Below, in pieces: positions 7,917 through 11,050 of a stretch of 11,050 nt of DNA. The stretch lies in assembly GCA_910585065.1 (NCBI GenBank), contig CAJUCG010000107.1, forward strand, positions 1 through 11,050. The letters run 5' to 3'. The notes below the pieces were generated by a model. It saw nothing but the letters and a program-made list of their open reading frames with translations. It made no database searches and was not told the origin of the DNA. The stretch is from an uncultured Lachnospiraceae bacterium (GTDB lineage Bacteria > Bacillota > Clostridia > Lachnospirales > Lachnospiraceae). The position numbers and the translations under genes were made by a program. Numbering within the stretch: position 1 is the stretch's first letter; every line of letters starts with the position of its first letter.

Positions 7917-7936
7917 AAAATATCCTCCGGTTTTTT

Positions 7937-8452
7937 TTATTGCCTGGCATCAAACATCCCTGTCTGCCAGACAGACGCATCACTCTCATATGCGTTTTTC
8001 GTGTAACTTCCGCTCCCCGGTGACATCCTTGTGCTCTGAATCAAATTCATATTGAATTCTATCATCTCTAGGGATTGTTCTATCAATGACTGATTGCGAA
8101 AATTCGCATCTGATAAATTTTTTAGAATCGTGCTGAGGGAATCATGCAGCAGGGATAATTCTTTCTGCTCTTTTGGCTGCTTTTCTAATAACAGGATAAG
8201 CTTTTTTAAGGTCAGTGACCTTGGATCTCTGTTTAACACAACCCCCATATTTACAATGACCTCATCTCTTTTATGCTCCAGAGCGTTCACTTTTTCAACA
8301 GCCATCTGTTCAAGCTGTGTGATCTTCTGGAGAGCGGTGAGGTCATTGCGGACTATTATCTGTGTTTTTTGTTCTACCACTGGGAGAAGTTCCTTGTAGA
8401 CGGCCTCCTCCGCTTTAAGCACCGTGATCAACTCTTCAATTAAGCTTGCCAA
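7937..8452 (-). CDS. flgN: FlgN family chaperone for FlgK/FlgL
   Basis: A 171-residue, almost entirely helical soluble protein fits the FlgN family, which is about 140-170 residues and coiled-coil rich. The first 80 residues are heptad-like (LIEELITVLKAEEAVYKELL). The C-terminal helix at about 104-143 carries the FlgN-type pattern in NQSLIEQSLEMIEFN. In enteric bacteria FlgN is the cytosolic export chaperone of the hook-filament junction proteins FlgK and FlgL. Here it sits directly upstream of both flgK copies and flgL. It starts at TTG, which is uncommon and may lower expression. Primary sequence is poorly conserved in this family, so the call rests on size, helicity, the C-terminal motif and position between flgM and flgK. 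Confidence 0.88.
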   Translation of the reverse strand: MASLIEELITVLKAEEAVYKELLPVVEQKTQIIVRNDLTALQKITQLEQMAVEKVNALEHKRDEVIVNMGVVLNRDPRSLTLKKLILLLEKQPKEQKELSLLHDSLSTILKNLSDANFRNQSLIEQSLEMIEFNMNLIQSTRMSPGSGSYTKNAYESDASVWQTGMFDARQ

Positions 8453-8465
8453 TGCTCACCCTCCC
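8453..8465 (-). promoter_or_regulatory. Ribosome binding site that fixes the flgN TTG start
   Basis: GGGAGG (8465-8460) stands 7 nt before a TTG codon at 8452. No ATG or GTG in the flgN frame fits this site. The spacing matches that used at flgK, flgL and csrA in the same operon, so TTG is very probably the true start. Confidence 0.8.
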
Positions 8466-8468
8466 GTC

Positions 8469-8738
8469 CTAAAAGGTATAGCCTGCCAAAAGCTTATCTG
8501 CCAGCGCATCCATATCCATCGAATATGTCCCTGCCGCCATACTTTCCCGAATTGCAGCCACCTTGTCTTCGCGGATATCCGGCGCTTTAGAGACAGCGGC
8601 TCTGGCCACTTGAAAGTCCTGCCCTAACCGGGAAATTTCAACGCGGTCTTTCTCGCCTCTCTTTCCGGTATTTACCGTTTTTTTCGTACTGTTTGCCTGA
8701 TAGAGTTTACTCACACGGTTAAACGCATCAATTCGCAT
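8469..8738 (-). CDS. flgM: FlgM, anti-sigma-28 factor
   Basis: This 89-residue protein has the FlgM size and layout: a basic, flexible N-terminal half and a helical C-terminal half (about 31-86) that starts with DRVEISRLGQ and ends in the helix DMDALADKLL. In known systems FlgM binds sigma-28 (FliA/SigD) and blocks late gene transcription until the hook-basal body is complete and FlgM is exported. The ATG at 8738 is chosen because the FlgM-type MRID start follows a modest AGGTGGTGAT ribosome binding site. A longer open frame reaches 8894 but would include the promoter and terminator. It is the first gene of the operon and 16 nt from flgN. The sigma-28 promoter implies autoregulation. Confidence 0.93.
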   Translation of the reverse strand: MRIDAFNRVSKLYQANSTKKTVNTGKRGEKDRVEISRLGQDFQVARAAVSKAPDIREDKVAAIRESMAAGTYSMDMDALADKLLAGYTF

Positions 8739-8800
8739 AATATCACCACCTATTTTTATATATGGATTCTCGCTGTGTTTCTCTTTTTGTTCTGTATTAT

Positions 8801-8827
8801 TTATCGGCTGTTTTTGGGATAACTTTA
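8801..8827 (-). promoter_or_regulatory. Sigma-28 (SigD/FliA) promoter of the flgM operon
   Basis: On the minus strand TAAA (8827-8824), a 15-nt spacer and GCCGATAA (8808-8801) match the flagellar sigma-28 consensus essentially perfectly. The start should fall near 8793, giving a leader of about 55 nt before flgM. It is the only promoter I can see between the kinase terminator and flgM. It would make flgM, flgN, both flgK genes, flgL, fliW and csrA class III genes, with FlgM in a negative feedback loop on its own synthesis. The leader contains no GGA motif, unlike the flaG leader. Confidence 0.9.
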
Positions 8828-8856
8828 GCACTGCCGCCGATTTTTTTCTTCTTTTT

Positions 8857-8894
8857 GAAAAATGGCCCGCAAAGCTTTTTTCTCTGCAAGCCAT
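8857..8894 (-). terminator. Intrinsic terminator after the hybrid kinase
   Basis: Twelve bases after the kinase stop, the transcript can form a 13-bp stem: ATGGC, T, TGCAGAG on one side and CTTTGCG, G, GCCAT on the other. The loop is AAAAAAG and the pairing includes three G-U wobbles. A run of U follows directly (ATTTTTC). This is a standard Rho-independent terminator and marks the end of the kinase transcript before the flagellar operon starts. Confidence 0.85.
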
Positions 8895-8906
8895 CTTTCC
8901 ATTTAG

Positions 8907-11050
8907 TTATCTCGGCCACTTTTGCATCAATTCCACGCAGGCTTCCACATCAACTTCCTCCACCGCCTCTTTTAACCGCCTAAAGATCTCCTGCTGTCCG
9001 CCCTCGTAATGGTATTCCTTCATCTTCTCTATCACGGCTTCCATCTCATCCATATCAAGATTATCCACTGCCTCGGAAAGCCTCTGGAAACATTCAGAAA
9101 GCTGTTGCGGCGGGATATTTTGTTTCTGTCCTTCCTCCTCTTCCTCCTCTGCGCAAAAAGGTCTTAACATTTCCAGGTAACTATTGTATAACGCGAGCAT
9201 CTCGTCCGTGTGTGCATGGAGAGCATTGGTATCCCTTGCGTTTCCCGCTTTCTCCAGTGCCGCTGCCATCTCCGAGAGCCGTATCGCCCCAATCTGCCTG
9301 GCGGCATTTTTTAGCGCGTGAACCTCGATCGTATAATTTGTCCAGTCTTTTTCTATCTCAAGTGCCTTGATCAATTTTGCCTTTTTATCGATCCCCCGAT
9401 AAAAGACTTTTAATACCTTCCAGAAAAGCGTTTCGCTGGAAAGAATTCCCAGAGCATACGGCACATCCAGATCGCCGACAGCAATCAGCTCCGACTTCTT
9501 TGTGTGCTGGTCATTTCCCTGCACATTGTAGACTTTTTGTATCTTCTCGATCGGAAGCCACTGCTTTACTTTGGCGGCAAGCATCCTCATTTCTATAGGC
9601 TTGGCAACAAAATCATTCATCCCCTCGCGGCAGAACATTTCCTTTGTGCCTTCCACCGCGTTGGCAGTCAGCGCGATGATCGGCACATCGTCGTACTCCG
9701 GATGGAACCGCCTGATAATATGCGTTGTTTCCACCCCGTCTAACTCCGGCATCATATGATCCATAAAAACAATATCGTAGTGGAATTCCATAATCCTATC
9801 AATGGCCGCCTTGCCGCTTGTCACGGTTTCAATCTGCATCTTTAACGGCTCAAGCAAACCTTCCGCCACAGTCAAATTAACCGTATTGTCATCCACAATC
9901 AAGACATGGGCATCCGGCGCGATAAAATCAAATTCCTTTTTGTCCACATCCCCGTCAAAATGCATTTCCTCGCCGTTTAAAATCATTGCGATATTTAGGG
10001 CAAAGAGCGGTTTGCGCAATATAAGCAAATTCGGTATATTGTACTGCGCATGATCGTAAAAATCAATCAGAAGCACCGCCGTAACTTGGGGGTGATAGCG
10101 GACATATACCTCCACGCGATCAGAAAAGAGCGGATGTTCCACAAAGAGAAAAATCTTTTTATTATCCGGAAGTGCGTCCAGCTCCTTTGGACCGGACAGT
10201 CCCCGATAATTGACACCAAGTTTCGCGACATCGCTGCTTAGACTATCCCTGACATAAGGATTGGAGATCAGTCCCACCACCAGGCAGGGATCCACTTCCT
10301 TAATGCTAATGCTCGGCGTTTTGTCCACGATCTTTTGCGGGAGGGAGAAGGAGAATTTGCTTCCCTTCTCATATTCACTCTCTATCCAGATTTTTCCATC
10401 CATCAGATTTAGAAGCCTCTGCGAGATGGCAAGTCCAAGCCCCGTCCCCTCGATATTGCGGTTTCTCTTGCTGTCAAGCTGCTGGAAGGACTGAAATAGC
10501 TTTCCAAGATCCTGCTTTTTAATTCCAATCCCGGTATCCTCCACGGATACATTTAGTGCGATCTCCCCAGAATCCACATTCTGATATTCCACCTTCACAA
10601 TAATCCTGCCGTGAGAGGTAAATTTTGCCGCATTGTTTGTCAGATTTAACAGCACCTGCTTGATGCGGATATTATCGCCAAAAAGCTTGTTGGGAAGCGT
10701 TGGCGCAACATCCAATACCAGCTCCACATCCTTGTCTTTCAGCCTTGTCATAATAATATTGGCAACATCATACACCATGGACATCGGCTCATAGTCCACC
10801 TCGTTGATATCCATTTTCCCGGACTCGATCTTTGAGAAGTCCAAAATATCATTGATAATGGTAAGCAGGGATTTGCCCGCCTCCTTAATCTGGTTGATAT
10901 AATCCTTTGCCGCTGTTGGCAATTCCTCTCGAAGTGCCATCTCCGCCATCCCGATCACTGCGTTCATTGGCGTTCGGATCTCATGGCTCATATTGGCAAG
11001 AAAATCTGATTTCATCGTTTCTGAACGTTCAAGCTCCACATTATCCTTAT
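8907..11050 (-). CDS. Hybrid sensor histidine kinase with HPt domain, N-terminus cut by window edge
   Basis: The frame is open to the right edge, so the sensory N-terminus is missing. Residues are counted from the GTG at 11039, used only as a marker. HisKA spans about 9-75, with phospho-His19 in the H-box SHEIRTP. The ATPase spans about 117-235, with N136, DTGIGI (168-173) and GTGLGL (198-203). A degenerate receiver covers about 248-358. A true receiver covers about 375-495, with D383/D384, acceptor D427, T458 and K480. An HPt domain at about 520-625 has H574 in HALKN. A Glu6 linker and a helical tail follow. The layout predicts an internal His-Asp-His phosphorelay, presumably membrane-linked through the lost N-terminus. 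No partner regulator is visible. A terminator and a new promoter separate it from flgM, so a motility role is only suggested by position. Family call is secure; signal and output are unknown. Confidence 0.95.
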   Translation of the reverse strand, partial: KDNVELERSETMKSDFLANMSHEIRTPMNAVIGMAEMALREELPTAAKDYINQIKEAGKSLLTIINDILDFSKIESGKMDINEVDYEPMSMVYDVANIIMTRLKDKDVELVLDVAPTLPNKLFGDNIRIKQVLLNLTNNAAKFTSHGRIIVKVEYQNVDSGEIALNVSVEDTGIGIKKQDLGKLFQSFQQLDSKRNRNIEGTGLGLAISQRLLNLMDGKIWIESEYEKGSKFSFSLPQKIVDKTPSISIKEVDPCLVVGLISNPYVRDSLSSDVAKLGVNYRGLSGPKELDALPDNKKIFLFVEHPLFSDRVEVYVRYHPQVTAVLLIDFYDHAQYNIPNLLILRKPLFALNIAMILNGEEMHFDGDVDKKEFDFIAPDAHVLIVDDNTVNLTVAEGLLEPLKMQIETVTSGKAAIDRIMEFHYDIVFMDHMMPELDGVETTHIIRRFHPEYDDVPIIALTANAVEGTKEMFCREGMNDFVAKPIEMRMLAAKVKQWLPIEKIQKVYNVQGNDQHTKKSELIAVGDLDVPYALGILSSETLFWKVLKVFYRGIDKKAKLIKALEIEKDWTNYTIEVHALKNAARQIGAIRLSEMAAALEKAGNARDTNALHAHTDEMLALYNSYLEMLRPFCAEEEEEEGQKQNIPPQQLSECFQRLSEAVDNLDMDEMEAVIEKMKEYHYEGGQQEIFRRLKEAVEEVDVEACVELMQKWPR
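9132..9149 (-). repeat. Short GAGGAGGAA tandem repeat coding Glu6 in the kinase linker
   Basis: On the coding strand GAGGAGGAA occurs twice back to back and encodes residues E631-E636 between the HPt domain and the C-terminal helical tail. Gain or loss of a unit would stay in frame and change only linker length. Two perfect copies are too few to call it a hypervariable locus. Confidence 0.6.

Noticed and set aside
7917..7950. TGCC/GGCA inverted repeat between flgN and the first flgK
   Set aside because: The loop is a single base and it is followed on the transcript by a run of A, so it cannot be an intrinsic terminator; it is only the end of flgN and an A-rich spacer before the flgK ribosome binding site.
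8739..8894. Longer flgM frame up to 8894
   Set aside because: It would run through the sigma-28 promoter and the terminator stem; the family start is at 8738.
11037..11039. GTG at 11039 as the true start of the kinase
   Set aside because: The frame stays open to the window edge (KDN precedes it) and continues a linker helix typical of the region before HisKA, so the gene begins outside the window.
1..11050. Mobile elements, CRISPR, tRNA or phage genes
   Set aside because: No transposase, integrase, spaced direct repeats, tRNA-like folds or phage proteins could be recognised on either strand; the window is filled by contiguous flagellar genes and one kinase.

Overview
The window reads as a late (class III) flagellar gene block of a motile Gram-positive anaerobe. 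The likeliest group is the Lachnospiraceae (Roseburia, Butyrivibrio or Eubacterium rectale-like). This rests on gene content and order, strong AGGAGG-type ribosome binding sites about 7 nt before most starts, a FliW/CsrA pair of the Firmicute type, an oversized FlgL, and acidic FlgK/FlgL inserts. The species is an inference; no rRNA or housekeeping marker is present. All real genes lie on the minus strand, so transcription runs from high to low coordinates. Every plus-strand reading frame looks like a shadow.

Layout in order of transcription: (1) 11050-8907, the C-terminal part of a hybrid sensor histidine kinase (HisKA, HATPase, degenerate receiver, true receiver, HPt, duplicated helical tail), closed by an intrinsic terminator at 8857-8894. 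(2) A near-consensus sigma-28 promoter at 8801-8827 starts flgM (anti-sigma-28) and flgN (chaperone, TTG start). These are followed by two different full-length flgK genes in tandem, then flgL, fliW and csrA, all with gaps of 20 nt or less or overlapping. (3) After a gap of about 115 nt holding a second sigma-28 promoter (1875-1902) come flaG and fliD; fliD runs off the left edge.

The genes form a familiar circuit. FlgM restrains sigma-28 until hook completion and is itself made from a sigma-28 promoter. FlgN chaperones the FlgK and FlgL junction proteins, and FliD caps the filament. FliW antagonises the RNA-binding repressor CsrA. The two sigma-28 promoters share an identical 20-nt block.

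The most interesting observation is that the flaG ribosome binding site sits in the loop of a small hairpin that matches the CsrA core motif ACANGGANGU exactly. It lies on a sigma-28 leader that begins just downstream of csrA. This suggests that CsrA/FliW controls flaG-fliD translation, much as it controls hag in Bacillus subtilis. The other main points are the tandem divergent flgK pair, the 511-residue FlgL, and the pseudo-receiver and duplicated tail in the kinase. I see no mobile element, CRISPR array, tRNA or rRNA, and no clearly new multi-gene system.
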